Assembly (NCBI RefSeq): GCF_019655855.1
Contig: NZ_BPFX01000014.1
Coordinates: forward strand, 62,001-126,000
From: Pseudomonas paralcaligenes
GTDB lineage: Bacteria > Pseudomonadota > Gammaproteobacteria > Pseudomonadales > Pseudomonadaceae
Length of the DNA: 64,000 nt
Reading direction: 5' to 3'
Below, piece by piece: positions 9,425-19,404 of this stretch. Both the position numbers and the translations under genes were made by a program. The notes beneath the pieces were generated by a model that was not told the origin of the DNA, searched no databases, and saw only the letters and a program-made list of their open reading frames with translations. Position 1 is the first letter of the stretch, and every line of letters starts with the position of its first letter.

Positions 9425-10038
9425 CAGAGGGTGCCCTTGACGTCGGCCAGGATAGGGTAGAGCGAGGCGACCAGCAGCAGGGCCATGCCGATATTGAACG
9501 CGCGCAGCACCCGCGGCCGGTCCAGCCAGCGGCGCAGCAGGCTGCCGGCCACTGTCCACAGGCCGACGCTGGGGCAGTTGACCAAGGCGAACAGCGCGGC
9601 GATCAGCAGCACGTTGACCAGGAAGCCCTCCTGCGGGGTGTAGGTGGTGATGGCGCCGATGGCCATGATCCATGCCTTGGGGTTGACCCACTGGAAAGCT
9701 GCGGCCTGGAGGAAGGTGAACGGCTTGCCGGTGCTCTTGCCCTCGGCGTCGGGGGCGCCCGAGCCGGCGATCTTCCAGGCCAGGTACAGCAGGTAGGCGG
9801 CGCCGAGGTAGCGCAGCGCGGTGTACAGCGGCGGGAAGCGCTCGAACAGTTGGCCGAGACCGAGGCCCACGGCCGCCACCAGCACCATGAAGCCGAGGCT
9901 GATGCCGAGCATGTGCGGCACGCTGCGACGCACCCCGAAGTTCACCCCCGAGGCGAGCAGCATCATGTTGTTGGGGCCGGGCGTCACCGAGGTGACGAAA
10001 GCGAAGAGGACGAAGGCGATCAACAGTTCCAGGGTCAT
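9424..10038 (-). CDS. LysE/RhtB family amino-acid exporter
   Basis: A 204-aa inner-membrane protein with about six hydrophobic segments. The N-terminal SVTPGPNNMMLLASGVNFG is the LysE/RhtB signature (PGPN), and FQWVNPKAWIMAIGAI in the middle is also typical. It probably exports an amino acid or related metabolite; the substrate is unknown. The stop codon overlaps the start of the BenE-like transporter gene, so the two form a transporter operon. Confidence 0.9.
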   Translation of the reverse strand: MTLELLIAFVLFAFVTSVTPGPNNMMLLASGVNFGVRRSVPHMLGISLGFMVLVAAVGLGLGQLFERFPPLYTALRYLGAAYLLYLAWKIAGSGAPDAEGKSTGKPFTFLQAAAFQWVNPKAWIMAIGAITTYTPQEGFLVNVLLIAALFALVNCPSVGLWTVAGSLLRRWLDRPRVLRAFNIGMALLLVASLYPILADVKGTL

Positions 10039-10176
10039 GGCGGTTCTCCGTGAATGCTGGCAGCCTATGCGCAGCCCGTCCGGGCGTCGCCGTACAGCGG
10101 CACCGACAATCGCCGGTACAGTCGCGCGGGATCGGCGAGGCTCGAATCACTGTTCCCATCACAGCAAGGAAGTGGC

Positions 10177-10800
10177 ATGGACCCGAACAATCCCTACGCG
10201 GCACCCCGGGTGGAGCTGATCGACGCTCGCCGGCCTCAGCAGTTGCCGGGCTGGAGCCCGGAGCAGTTGCAGGTGCTCGGCTGGCTCAACCTCGCCTACC
10301 TGGTCGCCACCGTCGCGGTGATCGGCCTCGCCTTCGCCCCGGAGCTGCAGATGACGGGCGACTGGCTGAGCGTGGCCAGTACGCTGCTGGGCAGCTACCT
10401 GGTGGTGCGCCTCAAGGCCTTCCTGGAGGCGCGCTTCGGTGCCTCCGGCCTGACTTGGCCGGTGTGGCTGAGCGTGGGGTTGAGCCTGGTGCTGGAAGCG
10501 GTCCAGCTGTACTGGGGCGACGACGCGCTGGCGGAGTTCAGCCTGCAATCGGCCCTCTACTTCGGCCTGCTGGCGCTGCTCGGCCTGGTCATCCTGTGGC
10601 TCGGCATCGCGCTGCTCAGGATCACCGATGCCTATCCCGTCGTGCGCGTGCTGGCCTGGCTGAACATCGCCAGCGGCGTGCTGGTGGCCTCGGTGATCCT
10701 GATGCTGGTCGGGGTGCTGCCGATGCTGGCGGCCATGGTCGCCAGCGCCCTGGTGTTCTTCCAGGGTGCCAGGGAGCTGAAGGGCGGCCAGGCGGCCTGA
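10177..10800 (+). CDS. Polytopic membrane protein of unknown function
   Basis: A 207-aa protein starting MDPNNPYAAPRVEL, a short N-terminal motif (NPYAAP) seen in many uncharacterised bacterial membrane proteins. About six hydrophobic helices follow (e.g. VLGWLNLAYLVATVAVIGLA, ALYFGLLALLGLVILWLGIA). The ATG at 10177 follows AAGGAAG. It is divergent from the LysE-type gene and convergent with the MarR gene. No catalytic motif is visible. Confidence 0.75.
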   Translation: MDPNNPYAAPRVELIDARRPQQLPGWSPEQLQVLGWLNLAYLVATVAVIGLAFAPELQMTGDWLSVASTLLGSYLVVRLKAFLEARFGASGLTWPVWLSVGLSLVLEAVQLYWGDDALAEFSLQSALYFGLLALLGLVILWLGIALLRITDAYPVVRVLAWLNIASGVLVASVILMLVGVLPMLAAMVASALVFFQGARELKGGQAA

Positions 10801-10801
10801 G

Positions 10802-11254
10802 TCAGTCCTCGCCGCCCGCCAGGCGGGCCCGGCCCAGCGCCTGGTTGATCGCCAGCCAAGCCTGCACCGCCGGTTCGCCGGCCTCCCGGAACACCCGGGC
10901 GAGCAGCCGCGACTGCTCGCTCCGCAGCGCCTGCTCCAGCCTGGCGCCTTCGGCCGTGAGGCCGAGCTGGCGTTTGCGCTTGTCGTCGCTGGCGGCCACG
11001 CTCTCCACCATGGACATCTCCTGCAACTGGCGCAGCGGCGTGTTCAGCGCCTGCTTGGTCACGCCCAGGTAGCCCAGCAGTTCCTTCACGCTCAGCCCGG
11101 GGTGACGCGCGATGAAGAACAGGATGCGATGGTGCACGCGCGACAGGCCGCGCCTCGCCAGCATCTCGTCGGCCTTGGCGGTGAACGCCTGGTAGCCGAA
11201 GAAGAAGGCTTCCATGGCGATCTGTTGGGAACTTGGCTTTTTCAGGTCAAGCAT
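10802..11254 (-). CDS. MarR family transcriptional regulator
   Basis: A 150-aa protein if started at MLDLKKPSSQQ (ATG 11252-11254); an upstream in-frame ATG at 11309-11311 would add 19 residues but would run through the operator described below. The winged helix is visible: LSRVHHRILFFIARHPGLSV, KELLGYLGVTKQALNTPLRQLQ (recognition helix) and the wing SDDKRKRQLGLTAEG. It is divergent from the aminotransferase gene and probably controls that gene and itself through two GTCAA-N5-TTGAC sites between them. Confidence 0.85.
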   Translation of the reverse strand: MLDLKKPSSQQIAMEAFFFGYQAFTAKADEMLARRGLSRVHHRILFFIARHPGLSVKELLGYLGVTKQALNTPLRQLQEMSMVESVAASDDKRKRQLGLTAEGARLEQALRSEQSRLLARVFREAGEPAVQAWLAINQALGRARLAGGED

Positions 11255-11260
11255 ATTGAC
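11246..11260. promoter_or_regulatory. Putative MarR operator, start-codon-overlapping copy
   Basis: GTCAA-GCATA-TTGAC, an inverted repeat of 5-bp arms that spans the regulator's ATG. It has the same arms and spacing as the site centred at 11295. The centres are 42 bp apart, four helical turns. Confidence 0.6.
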
Positions 11261-11286
11261 GTATCTGTCCTGGCCGTCGTAGTTTC

Positions 11287-11303
11287 GGTCAAACAGTTTG
11301 ACC
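11287..11303. promoter_or_regulatory. Putative MarR operator, intergenic copy
   Basis: GGTCAAACAGTTTGACC is a 17-bp near-perfect palindrome (8-bp arms around one base) in the gap between the divergent regulator and aminotransferase genes. Position, symmetry and the matching second site point to autoregulation and control of the aminotransferase/GST pair. Confidence 0.7.
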
Positions 11304-11336
11304 CAATTCATCCTGCCTGTGCTACCGGTGACTCCC

Positions 11337-12497
11337 ATGGCCTTCTCCGAACGCGTTGCCCGCCTGAAAAGCTCCCTGATCCGTGAAATCCTCGCCGCGG
11401 CACAACGTCCGGAAGTGATGTCCTTCGCCGGCGGGCTGCCGGCCGAGCCGATGCTGCCGAAGGTGGACTGGAGCGAGATGCCGGCCTCCATCGGCCAGTA
11501 CGGCATGAGCGAGGGCGAACCGGCGCTGCGCGAGGCCATCGCCGCCGAGGCCAGCAAGCTGGGCGTGCAGTGCGACGCCAGCCAGGTGCTGATCACCTGC
11601 GGCTCGCAACAGACCCTGGACCTGGCCAGCAAGCTGTTCATCGATCCGGGCACCGAAATCCTCGTCGAGGGGCCGACCTACCTGGCCGCGCTGCAGTCCT
11701 TCCAGCTGTTCGGCGCCGATTGCCTCACCGTGCCCCAGGAAGCAGACGGCCCGCAGTTGGAGGCCCTGCACGAGCGCCTGCAGAAGCACAAGCCGGCCTT
11801 CGCCTACCTGATCCCGACCTTCCAGAATCCCTCCGCCGTGCGCTACAGCGAGGCCAAGCGCGACGCGGTGGCGGCGCTGCTCGACGAATTCAACGTCACC
11901 CTGATCGAGGACGAGCCCTACCGCGAACTGGTGTTCGACGCCGGCAGCGCCACGCCCATCGTCAGCCGCCTCAAGCGCGCCAGCTGGATCTACACCGGCA
12001 CCGTGTCCAAGACCCTGCTGCCGGGGCTGCGCGTCGGCTTCCTGATCGCCACCCCGGACCTGTTCCCGCACCTGCTGCGCCTGAAGCAGGCCGCCGACCT
12101 GCACACCAACCGCATCGGCCAGTGGCAGGCGCTGCAGTGGTTCGGCACCGAGAAATACCGGGCCCACCTGGCCGAGCTGCGCGACTTCTACCGGGTACGC
12201 CGCGACGCCATGCAGGTGGCGCTGGAGGAGCATTTCGGCGACCTGGCGACCTGGCAGGTACCGCAAGGCGGCCTGTTCTTCTGGCTGACCCTGAAGAACA
12301 CGCTGGACACCCGCACCCTGCTGCAGCCGGCCATGGCGCAGAACGTCGCGTTCATGCCGGGCGAGCCGTTCTTCAGCGAACCGGACGACAACCTCGGCCA
12401 TCTGCGGCTGAACTTCAGCCACGTGCCGCCGGAGCGCCTGGGCGAAGGCCTGCGCCGCCTGGCCGCCGTGATCCGCGAAGCGCAGGAGGGCCGCTAG
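11337..12497 (+). CDS. PLP-dependent aminotransferase, class I/II fold (2-aminoadipate/MocR-domain type)
   Basis: A 386-aa fold-type I aminotransferase. Landmarks: SFAGGLPAEPMLP substrate loop, ITCGSQQTLDLASKLFIDPG, IPTFQNPSAVRY (Asn-Pro), LIEDEPYREL (PLP ring Asp), and the Schiff-base Lys in YTGTVSKTLLPGLRVGF. The domain resembles LysN-type and MocR-linked aminotransferases that use branched or aromatic amino acids or 2-aminoadipate; the exact substrate is not known. The ATG at 11337 was chosen; an upstream TTG in frame overlaps the operator. Followed 2 bp later by a GST gene, likely in one operon. Confidence 0.88.
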   Translation: MAFSERVARLKSSLIREILAAAQRPEVMSFAGGLPAEPMLPKVDWSEMPASIGQYGMSEGEPALREAIAAEASKLGVQCDASQVLITCGSQQTLDLASKLFIDPGTEILVEGPTYLAALQSFQLFGADCLTVPQEADGPQLEALHERLQKHKPAFAYLIPTFQNPSAVRYSEAKRDAVAALLDEFNVTLIEDEPYRELVFDAGSATPIVSRLKRASWIYTGTVSKTLLPGLRVGFLIATPDLFPHLLRLKQAADLHTNRIGQWQALQWFGTEKYRAHLAELRDFYRVRRDAMQVALEEHFGDLATWQVPQGGLFFWLTLKNTLDTRTLLQPAMAQNVAFMPGEPFFSEPDDNLGHLRLNFSHVPPERLGEGLRRLAAVIREAQEGR

Positions 12498-12499
12498 TC

Positions 12500-13102
12500 A
12501 TGTTCAGGGTCTACGGCGACTACCGTTCCGGCAACTGCTACAAGGTCAAGCTGATGCTGCATCTGCTCGGCCACGAATATCAGTGGCTGCCGATCGACAT
12601 CCTCAAGGGCGAGACCCAGACCGCCGAGTTCCTGGCCAAGAACCCCAACGGCAAGATTCCGGTGCTGGAGCTGGAAGACGGCACCTTCCTGTGGGAGTCC
12701 AACGCCATCCTCAACTTCCTGGCCGACGGCAGCGAATTCATCCCGAGCGAGCCGCGCCTGCGCACCCAGATGCTGCAATGGCAGTTCTTCGAGCAGTACA
12801 GCCACGAGCCCTACGTGGCGGTGGCCCGCTTCATCCAGCTCTACCAGGGCCTGCCGGAAGCGCGCCGGGCCGAGTACGAGGAATGCCACGTGCGCGGCTA
12901 CAAGGCGTTCAAGGTGATGGAGCAGCAGTTGCAGCGCACGCCGTACCTGGTGGGCGAGCACTACACCCTCGCCGACATCGCCCTGTACGCCTACACCCAC
13001 GTGGCCCACGAGGGCGGCTTCGATCTCTCCGGCTTCCCGGCGATCAACGCCTGGCTCGAGCGCGTCGCCAGCCACCCACGGCACGTGGCGATGCTCGACT
13101 GA
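12500..13102 (+). CDS. Glutathione S-transferase family protein
   Basis: A 200-aa cytosolic GST. The N-terminal thioredoxin-like domain has YRSGNCYKVKLMLHLLG (candidate catalytic Ser/Cys region), NPNGKIPVLEL (cis-Pro) and WESNAILNFLA (the ES motif that binds the glutathione gamma-glutamyl group). The C-terminal helical domain has LVGEHYTLADIALYAYTHVA, the N-capping-box motif. It begins 2 bp after the aminotransferase stop, with GGAGGG shortly upstream, so it is co-transcribed and probably under the MarR regulator. Confidence 0.9.
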   Translation: MFRVYGDYRSGNCYKVKLMLHLLGHEYQWLPIDILKGETQTAEFLAKNPNGKIPVLELEDGTFLWESNAILNFLADGSEFIPSEPRLRTQMLQWQFFEQYSHEPYVAVARFIQLYQGLPEARRAEYEECHVRGYKAFKVMEQQLQRTPYLVGEHYTLADIALYAYTHVAHEGGFDLSGFPAINAWLERVASHPRHVAMLD

Positions 13103-13134
13103 CAAAAAACCGGCCTAGGCCTTGCGCGATCGAC

Positions 13135-13281
13135 TTAGCGAGGCCACTTCTCCGTCATCGGTTCCCCGTCGGCAAGCCAACCCAACGCCTCTATCGAACG
13201 GAAGGCCTGGGCCGCGGAACGCTCGACCTCGGACAGAAGGTTGGCGTCGTCGAGGGTGGAGGGGTGGATGATAAAGGGCAT
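13135..13281 (-). pseudogene. N-terminal remnant of a GNAT acetyltransferase gene
   Basis: A 48-codon frame starting MPFIIHPSTLDDANLLSEVE and continuing AAQAFRSIEALGWLADGEPM. This is the recognisable N-terminus of small GNAT N-acetyltransferases, whose normal length is about 160-180 aa. It stops at TAA and the conserved acetyl-CoA-binding motif is absent. What follows downstream is the end of the GST gene, so the 3' two-thirds has been deleted. The fragment lies at the edge of the RHS island. Confidence 0.6.
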
Positions 13282-13394
13282 GGGGGACTAAAGCGGTATG
13301 ACAGAGCAACCTGAACGCCGTGTCGGTCGAACCTGGCACCCTGAACCGAAAAGATCTGAACGGCTGCTGGGAGTTTGATAGGCGGTAGAGTCGG

Positions 13395-13429
13395 TAGAGC
13401 GCTATCGCAAGATCTGCAATAGCGCTCTA
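13395..13429. terminator. Hairpin downstream of the putative immunity gene
   Basis: Perfect 11-bp stem TAGAGCGCTAT / ATAGCGCTCTA around a 13-nt loop that can itself pair GCA/TGC. It lies about 11 bp beyond the stop of the immunity gene. No T-run follows on the minus strand, so it may be a terminator without a U-tract or an mRNA-stabilising hairpin. Confidence 0.45.
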
Positions 13430-13439
13430 TTCAGTAAGC

Positions 13440-13838
13440 TTATAGTGGCTTCCGCAATAGATCATCCAGAATGCTGATGGTGCTATTGCAGCTATCCCAT
13501 TGCTTTGCCTTGATCAAAGAGATGAATTCGCGAGCCGCCCTACTTATCTCTGTAGAAAATTCAGATAGCTCTCCAGAGACGAGCGCATTGGCATGGAAAA
13601 AGTATATTTTGCCATTTCTTACTTCTACGGAGATTGGCTCTAGCTCTTCTAGAATTGAGATATTTGCCGAGCCCTCTTTGGTGGGCAGCGATGAAAATTG
13701 CAGTAGAGACAATAGCCATGAATCAATGTATGTATTCTCTATGCGAATCTCGCCTTGATCGTCACAAATTTTCAGGTCTCCAAGTGGCTCCGAATCTGTT
13801 GGGCTTGATGGGTCCAGCAGGTACTCAATCTTGAACAT
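13440..13838 (-). CDS. Putative immunity protein for the adjacent RHS toxin
   Basis: A 132-aa soluble, acidic protein (MFKIEYLLDPSSPTDSEPLG at the N-terminus) with no recognised family. It starts 3 bp after the stop of the RHS gene on the same strand, the standard place for a cognate immunity gene. Its DNA is clearly AT-richer than the host genes on either side, as are the toxin end and the gap beyond it. The function is inferred from position only. Confidence 0.6.
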   Translation of the reverse strand: MFKIEYLLDPSSPTDSEPLGDLKICDDQGEIRIENTYIDSWLLSLLQFSSLPTKEGSANISILEELEPISVEVRNGKIYFFHANALVSGELSEFSTEISRAAREFISLIKAKQWDSCNSTISILDDLLRKPL

Positions 13839-13841
13839 GGA

Positions 13842-16800
13842 TTAGTCCACTATGTAAACAGTTCTAATATTATTCGATGAGTTGACCACAACTCTTACTG
13901 GAACGGACTTCCCTCCGATTGTAGCATTTGTTTGATAAGCGGATCGGCCGCCAGAGGCACCAACAAAATTACTCGGATTACTTGCTATTCTTTGCCCTAG
14001 ATTGACTTGGTTCTGCAAGGTAAAGGCTGGATCCAGCTGCTGGAACTGTGGCAGATGCTTTCCAGTGTGTTTCAAATTTTTGTTGCTGATTCCTGGGCAT
14101 TGATCTGGGTTGAAATCTTGTTTGCATATAGGATCGTTAGGGTAGAGCAAGCAGTAGTCTCCATTCCCTCCACCGGCAGACGCAGTGCTACTCCCACCTG
14201 TGGGTGTGGACCCAGTCATTAGCATTGATGACCCGACAAGAGCTGTCCCTGTAAGAGCTGTTCCTGTCAGTAAAACGCCTGTGCCGGTGGAGGCTGTCGT
14301 CCCTGTGCCTGCGAAAAGGAACCCTAAGAACCAAACTGCCCGACCGTCTGGGTCGAAGTTGTTGATCGGATTCTGATAGGTATACCCGTAAGTATTTAGC
14401 CCACCCTCAAGCCCAATCGGATCACTCTCGACATACCGCCCAGTCTGCGGGTCGTAATCCCTGAAGTAGTTGTAGTGCAGCCCACTCTCGCTGTCGTAGT
14501 ACTGCCCCGGGAAGCGCAGGTTGACGATGGTCGCCAGGCCGTTGCCATCCGGGTCTTGAGAGGGTGAGGTTTCGCCAAACGGCGTGCTGTCCCAGCGCCA
14601 CACCACCTCACCGCTTGCATTGGAAGCACGACGAGGCGTTGCCAGGTGATCGGTGTGGAGGAAGAGAGTGTCCCCTCCTGCCTCCACTTGCGCCAACGGC
14701 TGTCCGTCGAGCCAGATGTAATCGCGCAGCCTGGCGCTTGCGTTGGTTTCAGCAACCAGCTCGCCGTCCAGGCCATAGTGGTAGAGGGTGGTACCGCTGT
14801 TGGTAATCTTCTGCACGCGCTGACCGAGTCCGTTGTAGACATAGGTCGCCACAACGAGCCCTTGCTCCAGCACCTGATACAGGCGATTTGCCGAGTTGTA
14901 GGTGAGTGTCCGCAAACCATGGCTGGTTCGGTTGCCGACTTCATCATGGCTGACCGGTGACCCTGCTCGACTGAGCAGGCGGTTGGAGGCATTGAAGTAG
15001 TCATGCTGATACGTCGCCCCGTTGAGGGTTTCGCTCAGGCGGTTGCCGTTCTTGTCGTATGTGTACGAGGCGGGCGACAGGTTGCCGATAGTGAAACCAT
15101 CCAGGCGGTCAAGCTCGTCGTATTCGAACTGATCGGTGCCTGCTGGAGACTGGCGAAGCGTCAGGTTGCTGTTCCAGTCGTATTCGTGGTTCCAGACCTC
15201 GCCCGCGAGATTGATCTGCTTGAGCCGGCCCGACAGGTCATAGCTGCGCGACTCCACCAGACCATTGCCAAAGAACTGCGCAGTGGGCAGCCCATCGGCC
15301 CGGTAGTTACGGCCACTGATCAGGGCCTTCTGCTGCCCATCGACGGTGGCCCTGACACCGATGACCCTGCCCAGGTCATCCCGGGTATAGGTCGCCTGTG
15401 TCCCGGAGGAGGCCGTGACCTGACTTACCCGACTGCCTGCGTCATAGGTGTACTCGGTGACAAAGCTTCCCCACGTCCCGCTGCGGGTGTGCTTGAGGAC
15501 ATTGCCGAAGCCATCATGCTCGAACACCTGGGTGCCGCTGCTATCGATGACCTGGCAGCGACGCCCGATTGAGGCCGGGCAGTCGTAGCCGAATTGCACA
15601 TCCTCTTCCGATCCGGGGTAGTCGACGGCGGTGACGCGATTGAGTGCGTCATAGCTGAAGAGTGCCGTGACACCACGTGCATTCTGACGGCTGATCAGAT
15701 TGCCAGCGGCGTCATAGGCGTAATGCGTGAGACCACGATCCGGTGAGTCTTCGGAGAGTCGGTTACCGAGGTCATCGTAGGCGTAGGTAGTCACTGCATT
15801 GTTGGGCGCTGCGACGGCAATGACCTGGTCATTCACGTCGTAGTCATAGCTGGTGACGCCGAACTTCACGTCAGTAGTGCGGAACAGCCGATTGAGGCTG
15901 TCGTACTCGTGATGGGTGGCAAGGGTGCCACCCGCTGCGTTGGTATTGGGATCCTTCTCGGAAAGCAGATTGCCCACCGCATCGGAGACCAATGTCGTGA
16001 TGCTGGTCCGGGTCGCATCGATGTCATTGTTGAGGCTCTGGACGCGGTTACGCAGGTCGTATGCGTAGCTGCGGCTGTTCACCTGAGTGCCGTCGGGGTT
16101 GAAGAGATCTTCCTTCGTGCGATTGCCCCGAGCGTCGTAGTCGTACTCAACCTTGTTGCCGTGCGAGTCGGTGACGCTACGCAGCTTGCGAGCGGAATCG
16201 TAGGTGTAGGTCAGTTGCACGCCATCCGGTTGAGTGACGGTGGCGATGTCTCCGGCGGGGGTATAGGTAAGCGCCGTGGTGCGCGAAGCCCCGCCGCTGG
16301 AGGCCACGGTCTGGCTTACCCGGCCAACAGGATCGTAGGTGTAGCTGGTGGTGAGTCCATTGGGCGCAACGATGCGGCCGACGCGGCCAGCCGCATCGTA
16401 GTCTTCGTATCGGGTGATCTGGCCGAGGGCATTGGTAACGGTACGCAGCTGACCGCAGTTGCCGCCGGTGTTGCAGAGGTAGTAGTCGTACCGGGTGATA
16501 TCGGCCACATCGGTACGGGGACCATCGATTTCGGATACCTGACCGTTCAGGTTGTAGGTCACACCTACCGTGCGAGAAACCGGCGCACCTGCCGGCGTAT
16601 AACCGGACTGCGTGATGCTGGTCGGCAGGCTTGGGAAGCGGATGTCCTGATAGCTGATGGCTGTACGCGATTTCTGCCCGGTATACACGCTGGGCTTCTC
16701 AACCAGGGTAGGGAGATCGCTCAGGTCATTCAGGTACTGGTAGGTCGTGGTGCGGGCCTGAGGCGTGCCGTCCGCCTCGGTCATGCTGGTGCGGTGATAG

Positions 16801-18515
16801 GTGTCGTAGGTGTACGAGGTTTTGTTGCCGCGTTCATCCGTTACCGAGGTTAGCTGTCGGCTGGAGAGGTCATAAGCGAGTGCTCGCGTGCCATAAGGGC
16901 CGACTTCTCGAGATACAAAGCGTTGGCCCGTTTGGGGTTGTACGAAGTGGTAAGTAGTGGCAGTTCCGTTTGCATCTGTAACTGTAGTGGTGGCGTTAGC
17001 ATTGTAGGCAAGCCTATGGCGCTCCATACCGCCAGCATGCTCGGTCAGTACGGCACGACCGAGATCGTCATAGCTAAACGTACTGTATCGAATGCCGTTG
17101 AACGAGATACCTGTCAGGTGGCTTTGGAAGGTGGGATTTTCGTAGTGATAACTACGGACATTGCCATCTGGTTGGGTGACGCTCACTAGGTAGTTATCGG
17201 CATAAGCAAATTGTACGTGGCGACCGGTGTTGTCAGTGACAGCTGCCAGCTTTGCATCCGGATGGTAAGTAAATGTGAGCTTATGCCCATGGGCCTGTTA
17301 CCTGTTGGAGGTGTCCAGCAGGATCATAAGTAAGACTGACAGTCTCTCCAGTTGCCGATTCCCTTCGAAGCCAACGGCCGTCGCTACCAAAGCTGTCGGT
17401 TACACCATCAGGATGAGTAACAAACCAATTACTACCAGTTCGGCGCGCTTGTCTACCAGTGCCCCAATCAGAAACATAGACTCCAGGCTGAAGAAATCGG
17501 AACGTCTCGAACTGCCCGCTTGCCCAGCTAATGCCATAGAGGTTATTCGTGCTTGCTGCGATAAGTCGTGCTGAATATGAATGGGTCCAACCAATGCCTA
17601 ATGAGCTCTCATGCTGGGAGACATGGAGAGAGTTAGAAGAGCGGGTAAAGTCTAGCCCCGTACGCGGCCCCAAATCACTAAAGTCGCGTTCTGTTTCGTT
17701 TTTATTGCCGTTAGCGGGGTTGCAGGGGTTGCCAATCTGCGGGTTCCGATGCTGATCACATGGGGAGGCTATTGCCTTGCTTGTAATTGTTCCCTTGGTA
17801 GGATTTTGACAGCCTTCAGACAGAAGTATGTATTGCTGACCGGAGGGCTTTTGAAGTACCTCTGTATATTCGACATGTTCAAGCTTGTGGTTGGCTGGGC
17901 AGCTTAAGTCTTTGTTGCATATGAGAAAGGTGCTGGCCTTGGACGGCTTCGATTGATTAGGGCAGCTAACCTCGATGATGTAATCTATGCGTTCCTCGGC
18001 GCTCCCTCCCAGTACAAGACATACTCTGGCCCAGCGGGGATATTGGGGTATATGGGGTACCAGTCACTTGATGGGTACACATCGACAATACAATTAGCGT
18101 TGGTACCGTTTTTTGTAGTCCATTCATACAACTTCTGGGCTGCTTGCTGCTCGCTGCCGTACCACTCGCTAGTTGTCTGAAGCTGGGCACGATATTGCCA
18201 TGCGCTAAGGGACGCTGGGACAGGAGGGACCCGATATCGTCGACTGCTTCTATTGGCGAGGTGCGAAAACTGCAGCTTTTCATACATCGAGACTTGGCCC
18301 CCAACAGTCGTGATAGGTTGCCCTCGCATAGCCTCTTCTGCCGCCTCTAGCGACTTGAATGTTCCCCCTAGACTAGCAACCGTAAACTCTACTGCTTCGG
18401 GAGTAGCCGCGATAGCAAGGGAAGGAGTGATTGCAATGCAGAGACTCGATACAAGCCCGATAGGTATAAGCAGTAGAAGAAGACGAGATAGTAAAAGCTT
18501 CATTATCAGAAACAT
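13842..18515 (-). pseudogene. Secreted RHS/YD-repeat polymorphic toxin gene, split by two frameshifts
   Basis: One long gene now readable only in three frames. Piece 1 (18515 to about 17985) starts MFLIMKLLLSRLLLLLIPIG, a Sec signal peptide, and would be joined in frame by one extra base in the G-rich stretch near 17990-18000. Piece 2 (to 17281) carries GNPCNPANGNKNETERDF, typical of YD-repeat proteins. A second shift near 17284-17295 (GGCCCATGGGC) separates it from piece 3 (13842-17280), about 25 YD repeats, the RHS core end (YVESDPIGLEGG, FDPDGRA) and a C-terminal toxin domain of about 140 aa. That domain (HTGKHLPQFQQL, VRVVVNSSNNIRTVYIVD) resembles BECR-fold ribonucleases. A sequencing error at both G-rich sites is possible. 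Confidence 0.75.
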
Positions 18516-18840
18516 CCCTGTAGAAATTGGATGGGAGAGATTGCATGTGCAGAAGTCTCTCTGACTAGCACTTCCTTGGTGTGCTCAGTGAGGCTGGGCA
18601 TAAGCTTGGTGAGACGGAATATTCAACGTTTCTTAGGGATGGGTACCTTCTCGGCAAGCGTACTAATCAGCTGCCAGTGCATAAACAGTTTAGAATAGTG
18701 GAGTCAGCTGAAATTTTGGGCCAGTCAAAACTCAAAACCTGCGGGCGGAGCGGGCATCCTTGCCGACACAGCCGTGCTCACGTGGGCGCGGTCAATGTTG
18801 CTTGCACAATGACTGCCGAAGCCGGCTTTCTTTACCATGT
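18516..18840. other. Intergenic region, no gene seen
   Basis: This 325-bp gap between the RHS gene and folE is AT-richer near the RHS side. An open frame crosses it rightward but has no ribosome site and no recognisable sequence, and it runs antisense into folE. It presumably holds the RHS promoter. No convincing -35/-10 pair or hairpin was identified. Confidence 0.4.
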
Positions 18841-19404
18841 TCAGTCTTTGATCAGGCTGAGGAATTCGCTGCGGGTGGCGGCGTTCTCGCGGAATTCACC
18901 GAGCATCACCGAGGTGACCATGGAGGAGTTCTGCTTCTCCACACCGCGCATCATCATGCACATGTGCTGGGCCTCGATGACCACGGCCACGCCCTGGGCG
19001 CCGGTGACCTGCTGAATGGCCTCGGCGATCTGCCGGCTGAGGTTCTCCTGGATCTGCAGGCGGCGGGCGTACATGTCGACGATGCGCGCCACCTTGGACA
19101 GGCCGAGCACCTTGCCCTTGGGCAGGTAGGCCACGTGGGCCTTGCCGATGAAGGGCAGCAGGTGGTGCTCGCACAAGGAATACAGCTCGATGTTCTTGAC
19201 CAGCACCATCTCGCTGTTGTCGGAGCTGAACAGCGCGCCGTTGGTGACTTCCTCGATCGTCTGCTGGTAGCCGCGGCAGAGGTACTGCATGGCCTTGGCG
19301 GCGCGTTGCGGAGTGTCGAGCAGACCCTCGCGGGAAACGTCCTCGCCGAGTTGGCCGAGGATCGCGGTGTACTGCTGAGCCAGTTTCTGAGTGCTAGATT
19401 CCAT
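18841..19404 (-). CDS. folE: GTP cyclohydrolase I
   Basis: A 187-aa enzyme of the type I family, converting GTP to 7,8-dihydroneopterin triphosphate for folate and pterin synthesis. Signature segments: [20 protein letters not shown] (zinc-binding Cys/His and catalytic His), [20 protein letters not shown], and [20 protein letters not shown] with the second zinc Cys. The ATG at 19402-19404 gives the normal family length. It is divergent from the MAPEG-like gene across about 280 bp. Confidence 0.95.
   Translation of the reverse strand: MESSTQKLAQQYTAILGQLGEDVSREGLLDTPQRAAKAMQYLCRGYQQTIEEVTNGALFSSDNSEMVLVKNIELYSLCEHHLLPFIGKAHVAYLPKGKVLGLSKVARIVDMYARRLQIQENLSRQIAEAIQQVTGAQGVAVVIEAQHMCMMMRGVEKQNSSMVTSVMLGEFRENAATRSEFLSLIKD

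Noticed and set aside
13103..13134. GGCCTAGGCC palindrome as a terminator for the GST gene
   Set aside because: The arms cannot form a hairpin with a workable loop beyond three pairs, and the A-run lies on the wrong side for the rightward gene.
13115..13339. 74-codon leftward frame at the GST/RHS boundary
   Set aside because: Basic, Arg/Pro-rich composition; the alternative frame is a clear GNAT N-terminus.
18581..19015. Open frame in the gap after the RHS gene
   Set aside because: No ribosome site, no recognisable sequence, runs antisense into folE.
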